This document shows, piece after piece, positions 45,455 through 54,160 of a stretch of DNA of 64,000 nt. The notes beneath the pieces are model-generated. The model saw only the letters and a program-made list of their open reading frames with translations, was not told the origin of the DNA and did not search any database. Source of the stretch: Oscillospiraceae bacterium (lineage in GTDB: Bacteria > Bacillota_A > Clostridia > Oscillospirales > Oscillospiraceae); assembly GCA_017459865.1 (NCBI GenBank), contig JAFUCD010000029.1, forward strand, positions 136,798-200,797, given 5' to 3'. The first letter of the stretch is position 1, and each line of letters starts with the position of its first letter. The position numbers were made by a program, and so were the translations under genes.

Positions 45455-45817
45455 TCAGTCTTCCGTAAGGATCTGGGACAGATCCACGTTTTCCGCATCG
45501 CTCCATAGTCGCTCCAGATCATAGAATTTGCGCGCCTCGTCCATGAACACATGGACGATCACACAGCCGAAGTCCAGCAGGACCCAGCTGCCGCTGCGGT
45601 GGCCCTCGCGGCGAAGCGGCGGCTCACCCAGCTCGGACATGACATGGTCGATCTCCTCGGTCAGCGTTTTCACGTGCGTCGGAGAGCTCGCGGTGCAGAT
45701 CACGAAATATTCAGCCAAAACGGTGATATCCGCGGTACGCAGTAGTCGGATGTCCAAGCCTTTTTTGCTGTCCATGGTTTTGACGATCTGCATCGCCATT
45801 TCGTTTGCAGGCATCAT
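45455..45817 (-). CDS. rsfS: Ribosome silencing factor RsfS
   Basis: The 120-residue RsfS binds ribosomal protein L14 and blocks subunit joining when nutrients are short. It shows KKGLDIRLLRTADITVLAEYF, the EEIDHVM segment and GSWVLLDFGCVIVHVFMDEAR, all family hallmarks. The ATG at 45817 has GGAG 8 bases upstream; the longer open frame has no support. It sits in the usual Bacillota order nadD - yqeK - LCP - rsfS - leuS. Confidence 0.93.
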   Translation of the reverse strand: MMPANEMAMQIVKTMDSKKGLDIRLLRTADITVLAEYFVICTASSPTHVKTLTEEIDHVMSELGEPPLRREGHRSGSWVLLDFGCVIVHVFMDEARKFYDLERLWSDAENVDLSQILTED

Positions 45818-45870
45818 ATTGATCGCTCCATTCTTTTGGGGAGATGCTCCCCGAGAAGTATAGGGGTCTT

Positions 45871-47076
45871 TTATTGCGGGAAGTTGTTGGCGAGACTGCC
45901 GCTCGTGGAATAGATCACACCGCCGGATTCGTACACGACGTCGAGATCGGCCAGCGAGATCTCCACATCGTAGGGGTTGATGTCCCGGTTGATGCAGACC
46001 AGCCATTCCTCGGGATAGAGGAAGACATAGCTGAGCTTGTTCATCTCGCCGTTGTAGTTGCCGGGCGCGGTCTCGAAGGTGATGTTCTCCTCCTTCATCT
46101 GCAGGAACTGCTCGGCGAAATACGCCAGGTTGCCGGAGGACAGGTCCGTCTCGACGCGCCGGTTGATGATGGCGATGATCTCATCCAGATTTTTGATGTT
46201 GCCGACCGTGAGCGTCTGCTTCACGACCGCCTTGAGCAGATCGTGCTGCACGTCCAGTCGACCGATATCGCCGTTGACATAGGTGCTGCGATAGCGCCAT
46301 ACGCCCATGGCGTCGATGCCGTTGAGCGTCTGGGGTCCCTTCTGGACATGGATCCACAGCTCCTGATCGGGGTCGTCATAGTTCATGTCGATCGGCACAT
46401 CGAATTCCACGCCGCCGATCGTATCGACGATCTCGACAAAGGCATCGAGGTCGATGATCATATAGTGGTCCACGCGGAAGCCGAGGAGCTTTTTCATGCC
46501 CTGGATCATGGCCTCCACGCCCGCGTCTCCCCCGCCGGCGGTGACATAGTACTGGTTGACCTTTTTGGTGGTCCAGTCTTCGTTCACGCATGTGTCGCGC
46601 GGAATGCTGTAAAAGTGCGCGGAATGGTTTTTCGCATCGAATTTGCCGAGCAGGATCGTATCGGTCAGCCCCGCCGCCTTGTCCTTGCCGGCGATGAGCA
46701 GCGTGAAGCAGTCCTCGCCGCGCGAGATATTGCCGTCGGCGTTGACCAGCGCGGGCCGCTCCGTTTTGACCGAGGGCTTGCGCGCCCAGGATCGCCACAG
46801 GACGAATACCGCCGCCGCGATAACGAACAGCACCGCGACCACCGCGAGCAGGATGCGGCGGGTCTTGGCGCGCTTGCGTTCCTTTTCCTGCTCCATGAGA
46901 TAGAGCTGGTAGCGGCGCTCTCGCTCCTCCGCCCTGCGCTGAGCCTCCAGGCGCTGCCGCCGGTTGTATGCGAATCGGTCCTCATCATCCACGAAGCCGC
47001 TCGTCGGCTGCTCCGTGTAGCCGCTGTGCAATTCCTCATACTCGCGCTGATAGCGCTCCTGATCTTTCCGTCTCAT
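45871..47076 (-). CDS. LytR-CpsA-Psr (LCP) family protein
   Basis: A 401-residue membrane-anchored phosphotransferase that ligates anionic glycopolymers to peptidoglycan. An unusually long cytoplasmic N-terminus (1-73, with an Arg/Glu-rich coiled coil) precedes one membrane helix (about 74-95). The extracellular LCP domain has FTLLIAGKDKAAGLTDTILL, the SIPRDT catalytic block, VDHYMIIDLDAFVEIVDTIGG and WRYRSTYVNGDIGR with the phosphate-binding arginines. It starts one base before the end of the nadD fusion gene. Confidence 0.9.
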   Translation of the reverse strand: MRRKDQERYQREYEELHSGYTEQPTSGFVDDEDRFAYNRRQRLEAQRRAEERERRYQLYLMEQEKERKRAKTRRILLAVVAVLFVIAAAVFVLWRSWARKPSVKTERPALVNADGNISRGEDCFTLLIAGKDKAAGLTDTILLGKFDAKNHSAHFYSIPRDTCVNEDWTTKKVNQYYVTAGGGDAGVEAMIQGMKKLLGFRVDHYMIIDLDAFVEIVDTIGGVEFDVPIDMNYDDPDQELWIHVQKGPQTLNGIDAMGVWRYRSTYVNGDIGRLDVQHDLLKAVVKQTLTVGNIKNLDEIIAIINRRVETDLSSGNLAYFAEQFLQMKEENITFETAPGNYNGEMNKLSYVFLYPEEWLVCINRDINPYDVEISLADLDVVYESGGVIYSTSGSLANNFPQ

Positions 47077-48249
47077 CTACGCTTGTTCTCCCTGTTGTAT
47101 ATACCAATCGAGCGCGGACGCCGTGTTGGGGTGCGGCGCGACGCCCTTTTCCCGAAGCTCATCCAGACTCATCTGCAGCCCAAGCGTCATGGCGCGGTCC
47201 AGATCCAGATACGCCAGCTCTCGCAGCGGTTCCACGCCGGGAAAATCGCGGGTCGGTTCAATATAGTCCGCCATGTATATGATCTTTTCCAGCAGCGTCA
47301 TATCGGGCTTGCCCGTCGTATGCCAGCGAATGGCGTCATAGACCGCATCCGAAACGCCGTACAGATCGCGCGCCATGGCGGCGCCGGTCTTGGCGTGCAA
47401 AAGCTTCAGGTTCCGGATTTCGATCGTATCGTTTATAATACCATACTTTTCGCTCAATAGCAATTGGTCAGTTAGCTCTAATTTTTTTGTGATATCGTGC
47501 AAAATTCCGGCTTCTGCTGCAAGATCGGCGTCACAGCCCCAGCGCTCGGCGAGGCGTCTGGTCTCGTGCTCACAGCCCCAGACGTGCGCGACGCGGCGCG
47601 GCTTGAGCAGCGGATACGTCTGCTCGCGAAGCCACGCAAGGTCCGGCTGCGCCCGATACAGGCGCTTGCGGATGATCTCCGCATAGACCTTCGGACTCAA
47701 AAACTCCGTACCGTGGCGCATCGGCAGCAGCACCCGCAGCTGGGTCGACGAGATCGGCAGCGGCTCTGCCGACAGCACGCGCACGCGCGCGCCGTGCTCC
47801 CGCCGGAGCGCATCGGCACAGTCGCGCACATGCCGCTGCTCGCCGAGATCCCGCGCGAGCGCGACGAGCGTGACATTGCGGAGGATATAACCGAAATCAT
47901 ACCACTCGGTGAAGGTCTCCAGCATGTCGGTGCCGACGACGAGATAGAGCTTCGCGCCGCGGTTTTCCCGCTTCAGGGCGCGGATGGTATCGGCGGTGTA
48001 GCTCTTCCCCTCGCGGCGCAGCTCCATGTCCGAGACCGTGACGCCCTTGCGCTCGCCGAAGGCCAGCTCCGTCAGACGCAGACGCTCGTCCGCGCTCGGG
48101 CTGCCGGCGGCAAGCTGCTTGTGCGGCGGCGTCGCCGCCGGGATCACGCGCAGCTCATCCGGGCGGATCGCCTCCTGCACGGCGCGGATCGCCGCGTCAT
48201 GGCCCAGATGGGGCGGGTTGAAGCTTCCGCCATAGATCGCAAGCTTCAT
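47077..48249 (-). CDS. Fusion: NadD adenylyltransferase + YqeK HD-domain phosphohydrolase
   Basis: A 390-residue two-domain enzyme. Residues 1-200 are NadD, with GGSFNPPHLGH (7-17) and ISSTQLR (166-172), which adenylylates nicotinate mononucleotide in NAD synthesis. Residues 205-390 are YqeK, an HD hydrolase with H222, H251-D252, H285, H310 and D328 as probable metal ligands; YqeK proteins cleave Ap4A symmetrically. In most Bacillota these are adjacent separate genes, so the fusion is easily explained by loss of a stop. The ATG overlaps the yhbY stop. Confidence 0.92.
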   Translation of the reverse strand: MKLAIYGGSFNPPHLGHDAAIRAVQEAIRPDELRVIPAATPPHKQLAAGSPSADERLRLTELAFGERKGVTVSDMELRREGKSYTADTIRALKRENRGAKLYLVVGTDMLETFTEWYDFGYILRNVTLVALARDLGEQRHVRDCADALRREHGARVRVLSAEPLPISSTQLRVLLPMRHGTEFLSPKVYAEIIRKRLYRAQPDLAWLREQTYPLLKPRRVAHVWGCEHETRRLAERWGCDADLAAEAGILHDITKKLELTDQLLLSEKYGIINDTIEIRNLKLLHAKTGAAMARDLYGVSDAVYDAIRWHTTGKPDMTLLEKIIYMADYIEPTRDFPGVEPLRELAYLDLDRAMTLGLQMSLDELREKGVAPHPNTASALDWYIQQGEQA

Positions 48250-48554
48250 TTCTTCTTTTTCTCTTTCGGCAGCTCGAGCTTCGGCTTTTGCTCGTTTCGC
48301 TTATAGAGCACGAATTTCGAGCCGATGACCTGCACGCCCTCGGCGCGGCACGCCTCCGAGAGCGCGTCGCACGCCTCGCGCGCGGTCAGGAGCGAGGCCT
48401 CCAGCACGCGCCCCTTCACGAGCTCGCGCGCCTTGAGCGCATCGTTCATCTGGACGATGATGTTTTCCGTGATACCGCCCTTGCCGATGTGGACGATCGT
48501 GTCCTCGTGGGCGGCGAGTCCGCGCAGATACGCGCGCTGCTTACTTGTGAGCAT
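48246..48554 (-). CDS. yhbY: YhbY family RNA-binding protein (CRM domain)
   Basis: A 102-residue single CRM-domain protein that associates with pre-50S ribosomes. It has LTSKQRAYLRGLAAHEDTIVHIGKGGI, where the KQRAYLRG and GKGG elements are diagnostic. The ATG at 48554 lies within the end of rdgB and has GGAG upstream. A poly-Lys tail ends the protein. Gene order with nadD is conserved across Bacillota. Confidence 0.92.
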   Translation of the reverse strand: MLTSKQRAYLRGLAAHEDTIVHIGKGGITENIIVQMNDALKARELVKGRVLEASLLTAREACDALSEACRAEGVQVIGSKFVLYKRNEQKPKLELPKEKKKK

Positions 48555-49137
48555 AATAATTCTCCAATTCCTGTCGGATCTGCCGCAGCGCCTTGCCGCG
48601 GTGCGAGATCGCGTTTTTCTCCTCCGGCGAGAGCTCGCCGTTGGAGCGGTCATAGCCGTCGGTCTGAAACAGCGGATCATAGCCGAAGCCGTTTTCGCCG
48701 CGCGCTTCGAAGAGGATCCTTCCCTCCATGGTGCCCCGGGCGCGCAGCACGTCCCCGTTCGGGAACGTCAGGCAGATGCAGGAGACGAACCGCGCGGTGC
48801 GCTGCTCCATCGGCGTGTCGCCGAGCTTTTGGAGCAGATAGTTGTTGCGGTCCTCGTCCGTGTCCTCGTGGTTCCCGGTATAGCGGGCGGAATAGATGCC
48901 GGGCTCGCCACCGAGGGCGTCCACCTCCAGCCCGGAGTCGTCCGCGATGGCGGGCTGCCCCGTGGCGCGGGTGACGGCGGCGGCCTTCAGATAGGCGTTT
49001 TCCTCAAACGTCGTGCCGGTCTCCTCTACCTCAAAATCGCACCCGGCCTCCCGCTGCGGGATGATCTCCTCGCCGAGATCGGCAAGGATCGCCTGAAACT
49101 CGGTGACCTTATGCGCGTTGTTGCTTGCTAAAATCAT
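48541..49137 (-). CDS. rdgB: XTP/dITP diphosphatase (RdgB/HAM1)
   Basis: The 198-residue house-cleaning pyrophosphatase removes non-canonical purine nucleotides such as dITP and XTP. It has ILASNNAHKVTEF, the EEENAYLKA-like TFEENAYLKA, ADDSGLEVDALGG, and the substrate-binding FGYDPLFQTD, then HRGKAL near the end. The ATG at 49137 has GGAG 7 bases upstream; a TTG at 49143 is less likely. Confidence 0.94.
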   Translation of the reverse strand: MILASNNAHKVTEFQAILADLGEEIIPQREAGCDFEVEETGTTFEENAYLKAAAVTRATGQPAIADDSGLEVDALGGEPGIYSARYTGNHEDTDEDRNNYLLQKLGDTPMEQRTARFVSCICLTFPNGDVLRARGTMEGRILFEARGENGFGYDPLFQTDGYDRSNGELSPEEKNAISHRGKALRQIRQELENYYAHK

Positions 49138-49155
49138 TGACAATCTCCGTTCCTT

Positions 49156-50067
49156 TTAACTCAAAAGCGCCTCGACGAACTCCACAGGCTTGAACTCCAG
49201 CAGGTCGTCGATCTTCTCGCCGACGCCGACATACTTCACCGGCAGCTGGAGCTGGTCGGCGATGGCGAAGACGATGCCGCCCTTGGCGGTGCCGTCGAGC
49301 TTTGTCAGGACGATGCCGGTGAGATCGGCGGTCTCCATGAACTGCTTTGCCTGAATGAGACCGTTCTGCCCGGTCGTGGCGTCGAGCACCATGAGTGTCT
49401 CCATGTCGGCGTCGGGCAGCTCGCGCTTGATGACGCGCGTGATCTTATTGAGCTCGTTCATCAGATTCGTCTTATTGTGAAGGCGTCCCGCGGTGTCGAC
49501 GATGATGATGTCCGTGCCGCGCGCCTTCGCCGCCTGGATGGAGTCGAACACGACGGACGCGGGATCGGAGCCCTCGCCGTGCTTGACGATCTCGACGCCC
49601 GCGCGCTTGGCCCAGACCGTGAGCTGCTCGCTCGCGGCGGCGCGGAAGGTGTCTGCGGCGGAAAGGAGCACATTGTAGCCCTCCTTATCCATCTGACAGG
49701 CGAGCTTGCCGATCGTGGTCGTCTTGCCGACGCCGTTGACGCCGACGATCAGGATCACGGAGGGCTGCGTCGTGGTGAGCAGCATGGTGTCCTGCACCTT
49801 GATGATCTTCGTGAGGATGCGCACGAACTCCTGCTTGACGGACGCGCCGTCGCGGAGCTTTTTCGTCTCGATCGCCTCGCGCAGCTCGCTCATGGCGCGC
49901 TCGGTCGTCTGGATGCCGGTATCGGCGAGGATCAGGCATTCCTCTAAATCCTCGAAGAACTCCTCCGTATCATTGGGGTCATATTCGGCAAAGATGCCGG
50001 TGAGCTGGACGTCCATGACCTTTTTGGTCTTGGTCAGGCCCTGTTTGAATTTATCGAAAAATCCCAT
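49156..50067 (-). CDS. ftsY: Signal recognition particle receptor FtsY
   Basis: A 303-residue SRP GTPase that docks translating ribosomes at the membrane. The NG domain is complete: VNGVGKTTTIGKLA (P-loop), DTFRAAASEQL, DTAGR and TKLDGTAKGG. The acidic A domain of longer FtsY proteins is missing, as is normal in Clostridia. AAAGGAG lies 8 bases before the ATG. The smc stop is one base upstream, preserving the smc-ftsY pair. Confidence 0.95.
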   Translation of the reverse strand: MGFFDKFKQGLTKTKKVMDVQLTGIFAEYDPNDTEEFFEDLEECLILADTGIQTTERAMSELREAIETKKLRDGASVKQEFVRILTKIIKVQDTMLLTTTQPSVILIVGVNGVGKTTTIGKLACQMDKEGYNVLLSAADTFRAAASEQLTVWAKRAGVEIVKHGEGSDPASVVFDSIQAAKARGTDIIIVDTAGRLHNKTNLMNELNKITRVIKRELPDADMETLMVLDATTGQNGLIQAKQFMETADLTGIVLTKLDGTAKGGIVFAIADQLQLPVKYVGVGEKIDDLLEFKPVEFVEALLS

Positions 50068-50068
50068 C

Positions 50069-53000
50069 TCAATTCTCCTTTGCAACCGATCTTGTCGCCT
50101 CGTCCAGCGTGAGCGGGATCACGCGGGAGATGCCCTTTTCCTGCATTGTGACGCCGAAGAGGTGGTCCGCCTCCTCCATCGTGCCGCGGCGGTGTGTGAT
50201 GACGAGAAACTGCGTGTTCTTCGAGATCGTGCGCATGTAGGCGGCGAAGCGGCCGACGTTCGCCTCGTCGAGCGCGGCTTCGATCTCGTCCATGACGCAA
50301 AACGGCGTCGGTCGTACCTTCAGGATCGCGAAATACAGCGCGATCGCGACGAAGGCCTTTTCGCCGCCGGAGAGCAGGCTGATCGCGCTGACCGCCTTGC
50401 CGGGCGGCTGGACGCGGATGTCGATGCCGCAGTCGAGCACGTTCTCCGGGTCCTCGAGCACGAGCTGTGCCTTGCCGCCGCCGAAGAGCTCCAGAAACGT
50501 CTTGCGGAACGCCTCGTCGATGTTCGTAAACTCACGGCGGAAGATGGTCTCCATCTCGCCGGTGATCTCATGGATGATGCCCATCAGCTCTCGCTTTGCC
50601 TTCAGCACGTCCTCGCGCTGCTCGGTCAGGAAAGTATAGCGCGTGTTCACGCGGTCGTATTCCTCGATCGCGCCGAGGTTCGGCGTGCCGAGGGCGCTGA
50701 TGGCGCGGCGCAGCTCGGCAACGCGGCGGTTGGCCTTGTTCATGCTCTCGATGGGCTGACGGAGCTGCTGCGCGGCGCTGTGGCTGAGCTCATAGTTGTC
50801 CCAGAGCTTGTCCAGAAGCTGCTTTTCCTCCATGTCGGCGGCAAGCTTTTTCTGTTCAAAGCGGGAGACGAGCCCCTGCATATCCAGCAGCGCGCGGTTT
50901 TGTTCCTGCACCTGCTTGTCCACGCGGGTGCGTCTGCCCTCGAGCTCCATGCGGCGGGTCTGCCCCGCCGAGAGCGCGGCGCGGCGCTCTTCGATCTGGG
51001 TCTGGAGCGCTGCGAAGACCGCTTCCTTTTCCGCGAGCTGCTGCTGCAGGAGCGCGGTGTTCGACTCCGCCTCGTTGATGGCGGTCAGCCGCGCCTCGCG
51101 GTCGTCCGAAAGCTCATGGAACAGCGCGTCGATCTGCCGGAGCGACGCCTCGATCGTCTCGCGCTCGGCGTCGAGCGAGGCGCTCTCGGCGCGCTGTCGG
51201 GCAAGCTGCTCCGCCAGCGTCTGACGCCGGCGGTCGAACTGCTCGCGCCCGTCGGCGCTCTCGGCGCGTGCCGCGCGCACGTCCTGCAGCGCCTGCTCCG
51301 CCTCGGCGGCAGCCGTGCGGGCGTCGCGGATGCGCGCGTCGTGCTGCTCCTGCTCGGATCGGATCGCCTTTAGCGTCTGTTCCTGATCGTCCATGGCGGC
51401 GTTTGCGGCGTCGAGCAGCAGACGGACCTGCGTCTCGTCGCGCGCCGCCTTCTGCAGCGCGGTCTGCGCCATATCATACCGCTCGGTCGCGGTATCGAGC
51501 AGCGTGCGGTCGTTTTCGAGCTTTTCCCCGATCTCCAGCACGACCTGCTCGGCTCTCTGCTTGTCCTCCCGGAGCCGCTCCGCCGCGGTGCGCAGGCGGG
51601 CAAGCTCGTTGGCGCGGGAGATGATGCCGCTGCCGCGCGCAGCGCTGCCGCCCGTGAGCGAGCCGCCGGCGTTCACGACCTGACCATCCAGCGTGACGAT
51701 GCGGATGCGGTTGCCGGTGCCACGCGCCATGGCGATGGCGTGGCTGAGCGTCTCAGCGACGACGGTACGCCCGAGCAGATTGCGAACGATGTCCCGATAG
51801 CGCGCATCACAGCGGACGAGATCGGCTGCGACGCCGATGTAGCCCGCCGCCTGCTTCGGAACGTCATTGAGCTGCTGCGGACGGATGGTATCGAGCGGCA
51901 GGAACGTCGCGCGTCCGCCGTCGCGCTTTTTCAGCAATTCGATGGCGGCGGCGCCGTTGCGCTGCGTATCGACGATGATGTGCTGCATGGCGGAGCCGAG
52001 CGCTGTCTCCACGGCGAGCGCATAGCGGTCGTCCGCCTTGACGAGATTCGCGACCGGTCCGTGCACGCCGCGCAGCGCGCCGCGCTCCGATTCGCGCATG
52101 ACGGTCTTGACCGCCTTGGAATAGCCCTCGTACCCGCGCTCGAGATCCTCGAGCATCTGCAGGCGGGATTGAGCTGCGCGCAGATCGACCGTGACGCCGG
52201 AGAGCTTCGTCTCCGCCTGGCGCAGAGACTGCTCGGTCTGCTGCGCCGCCTGCGCGCGCTCGCGGCGGCGGTCGGTATATTTCTGCACATCCGCGCGCGC
52301 GGCGTCGAGCAGCGCGGTCTTTTCCTGCAGTTCCTGCTCCAGCGCGGCGCGCTTTTCCCCCGCGTCCGCGGAGGCGGTCTGGATGGCGGATTCGCGGTCC
52401 AGAAGCGCCTGACTCTGGTCGGCGAGCATCGTGATGGCGGTGCGCCGCTCCGCCAGAAGCGCGGCGGCGGCGTTTTCCCGCTCCAGAAGCGCGGCGAACG
52501 CCTTATCGGCAGCGCCCGCGTCTGCGGTGTTGGTCTCGATATCCGCGACCGTCTTCGCGATCGCGTCCGTGATCGCGTCCTTTTCCCCGGAAATGGTCTC
52601 CAGACGCGCTCTGCCGGAGCTGATCTGATCGCGCAGCGCCTGCACACGGTCGCCCTGCTCGCTGACCTCAAGACGCATCCGGGCGATGGACTCGCTGCCG
52701 GAGGTGAGGTTCGCGCGCAGGACGGCGGCGTCTGACTCCGCGGCGGCGCTCATGCGCTCGGCCTCGGATACCCGCTCGCGCAGCGTCTCCGCCTGCAGAT
52801 CCTGCTCGCGCATCCGCTCGGCGAGGTTCTCGCTCTCGGCATAGAGGCGGTCCAGCTCGCGCTGCGCCCCGGCGAGATTCTCCTGCGCGGCGGCATAGTC
52901 ACGCTGCACGGTCTCGTTCTGCGCCTTGAGCCGGTCGAGCGTCTCCATCCAGACGGAGACCTCCATGTCCTTGAGCGCGGCGCGCAGATCGAGATACTTG

Positions 53001-53638
53001 CGCGCGGCGGCCGCCTGATTGCGCAGGGGCTCGATCTGAAGCTCCAGTTCATCGACCTTATCGTTGATGCGCAGGAGATTTTCCTCCGTGCGGGCGAGCT
53101 TGCGCTCAGATTCCTCCTTGCGATAGCGGTAGCGGGAGATGCCCGCCGCCTCTTCAAAGATCTCGCGCCGCTCGGCGGACTTGTTGCCGACGATCTCCGC
53201 GATGCGCCCCTGTCCGATGATAGAATAGCCGTCTCTGCCGAGACCGGTGTCCATCAGCAGCTCATGGATGTCGCGCAGGCGGCACGCCTCCCGATTGATA
53301 TAGTATTCGCTCTCCCCGCTGCGGTAATACCGGCGGGTGATGGTGACCTCGTCCTGCTCCACATCAAAGATCCCGGCGGAGTTATCCAGGATCAGCGACA
53401 CCTGCGCAAAGCCCAGCGCGCCGCGCTTCTCCGTGCCGCCGAAGATGACGTCCTCCATCTTGCCGCCGCGGAGCGTGCGCGTGCGCTGCTCGCCCATGAC
53501 CCATAGGATCGCATCGGAGAGATTGGACTTGCCGGAGCCGTTCGGCCCGACAATGGCGGTGATGTCCCGCTCAAAGTTCAGCCGCGTCTTCTCGGCAAAG
53601 GACTTGAAGCCCTGAATTTCGATCGCTCTTAGATACAA
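50069..53638 (-). CDS. smc: Chromosome segregation protein SMC
   Basis: A 1189-residue SMC with Walker A GPNGSGKSN at the N-terminus, two long coiled coils, a flexible hinge in the middle (about 520-660, with GPVANLVKADDRYALAVE), signature LLSGGEKAF and Walker B VMDEIEAALD. It loads at parS/ParB and compacts origins with ScpAB. A TTG at 53638 (reading YLRAIEIQGFKSFAEKT) with GAGGG upstream matches the conserved N-terminus; the upstream in-frame ATG at 53734 lies in the terminator/promoter region. rnc, which usually precedes smc, is absent. Confidence 0.95.
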   Translation of the reverse strand: MYLRAIEIQGFKSFAEKTRLNFERDITAIVGPNGSGKSNLSDAILWVMGEQRTRTLRGGKMEDVIFGGTEKRGALGFAQVSLILDNSAGIFDVEQDEVTITRRYYRSGESEYYINREACRLRDIHELLMDTGLGRDGYSIIGQGRIAEIVGNKSAERREIFEEAAGISRYRYRKEESERKLARTEENLLRINDKVDELELQIEPLRNQAAAARKYLDLRAALKDMEVSVWMETLDRLKAQNETVQRDYAAAQENLAGAQRELDRLYAESENLAERMREQDLQAETLRERVSEAERMSAAAESDAAVLRANLTSGSESIARMRLEVSEQGDRVQALRDQISSGRARLETISGEKDAITDAIAKTVADIETNTADAGAADKAFAALLERENAAAALLAERRTAITMLADQSQALLDRESAIQTASADAGEKRAALEQELQEKTALLDAARADVQKYTDRRRERAQAAQQTEQSLRQAETKLSGVTVDLRAAQSRLQMLEDLERGYEGYSKAVKTVMRESERGALRGVHGPVANLVKADDRYALAVETALGSAMQHIIVDTQRNGAAAIELLKKRDGGRATFLPLDTIRPQQLNDVPKQAAGYIGVAADLVRCDARYRDIVRNLLGRTVVAETLSHAIAMARGTGNRIRIVTLDGQVVNAGGSLTGGSAARGSGIISRANELARLRTAAERLREDKQRAEQVVLEIGEKLENDRTLLDTATERYDMAQTALQKAARDETQVRLLLDAANAAMDDQEQTLKAIRSEQEQHDARIRDARTAAAEAEQALQDVRAARAESADGREQFDRRRQTLAEQLARQRAESASLDAERETIEASLRQIDALFHELSDDREARLTAINEAESNTALLQQQLAEKEAVFAALQTQIEERRAALSAGQTRRMELEGRRTRVDKQVQEQNRALLDMQGLVSRFEQKKLAADMEEKQLLDKLWDNYELSHSAAQQLRQPIESMNKANRRVAELRRAISALGTPNLGAIEEYDRVNTRYTFLTEQREDVLKAKRELMGIIHEITGEMETIFRREFTNIDEAFRKTFLELFGGGKAQLVLEDPENVLDCGIDIRVQPPGKAVSAISLLSGGEKAFVAIALYFAILKVRPTPFCVMDEIEAALDEANVGRFAAYMRTISKNTQFLVITHRRGTMEEADHLFGVTMQEKGISRVIPLTLDEATRSVAKEN

Positions 53639-53705
53639 ACAAATCCCTCTTACCCACGGAAGCCGCACCCAGCTTCCCATAAATTTGCATACAGATACAA
53701 AGTTT

Positions 53706-53734
53706 ACTATACTACAAAAATCCCCGATTTGCAA
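53706..53734 (-). promoter_or_regulatory. Promoter of smc, overlapping a terminator
   Basis: On the minus strand TTGCAA (53729-53734), a 17-bp spacer and TATAGT (53706-53711). The -35 box is part of the stem of the terminator at 53720-53754. Confidence 0.55.
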
Positions 53735-53754
53735 CAGTTTTGCAAATCGGGGAT
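53716..53754 (-). terminator. Intrinsic terminator after the lipoprotein gene
   Basis: A perfect 15-bp stem (53740-53754/53720-53734) with a 5-base loop is followed on the minus strand by a T-run. It ends the M23-to-lipoprotein transcript. Confidence 0.85.
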
Positions 53755-53761
53755 GTGATTC

Positions 53762-54160
53762 TTATTTTAATGTTGCGTTGGCGAGGTAGCAATATGTGAC
53801 CCCGTCCTCCTCGAAGGTGTCGAAGGTGCCGACGACGGTGATCAGAGAGCCCTGCGGCGGGTATTCCGATGGGGCGTGCTCCCCCGCCCACTCGAAGGCG
53901 ATGCCCTGCGCGCAGCAGGCGGTCGCGTCCAGGATCAGACAGGCATAGAGCTCGCGGGACGTGGTGGTATAACGGTTCATGGTGCCGTCCATCTTCACGA
54001 GCTTGCCGCGATAGTCGTCCGGGTTCGTGACCATGTTATAGACCTCGGAATAGACGAAGGTGCTGCTGAGCTTCGTCAGATCCACGTCCACCGGCTCTGA
54101 CATACAGCCGGAGAGCAGTGCAAGCGAGAGCAGCAGTGCGAGAAAAGCAGTTTTTTTCAT
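53762..54160 (-). CDS. Small lipoprotein, function unknown
   Basis: A 132-residue protein with a classic lipoprotein signal: KKTAFLALLLSLALLSGC, lipobox LLSGC. The mature part is about 110 residues and looks like a small beta-rich domain similar to OB-fold proteins (DDYRGKLVKMDGTM, then LITVVGTFDTFEEDGVTYCYL). It contains a CC pair and two more cysteines. Its ATG overlaps the MATE stop and AAGGAG precedes it. No specific function is recognisable; close coupling to the MATE gene suggests an envelope role. Confidence 0.75.
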   Translation of the reverse strand: MKKTAFLALLLSLALLSGCMSEPVDVDLTKLSSTFVYSEVYNMVTNPDDYRGKLVKMDGTMNRYTTTSRELYACLILDATACCAQGIAFEWAGEHAPSEYPPQGSLITVVGTFDTFEEDGVTYCYLANATLK

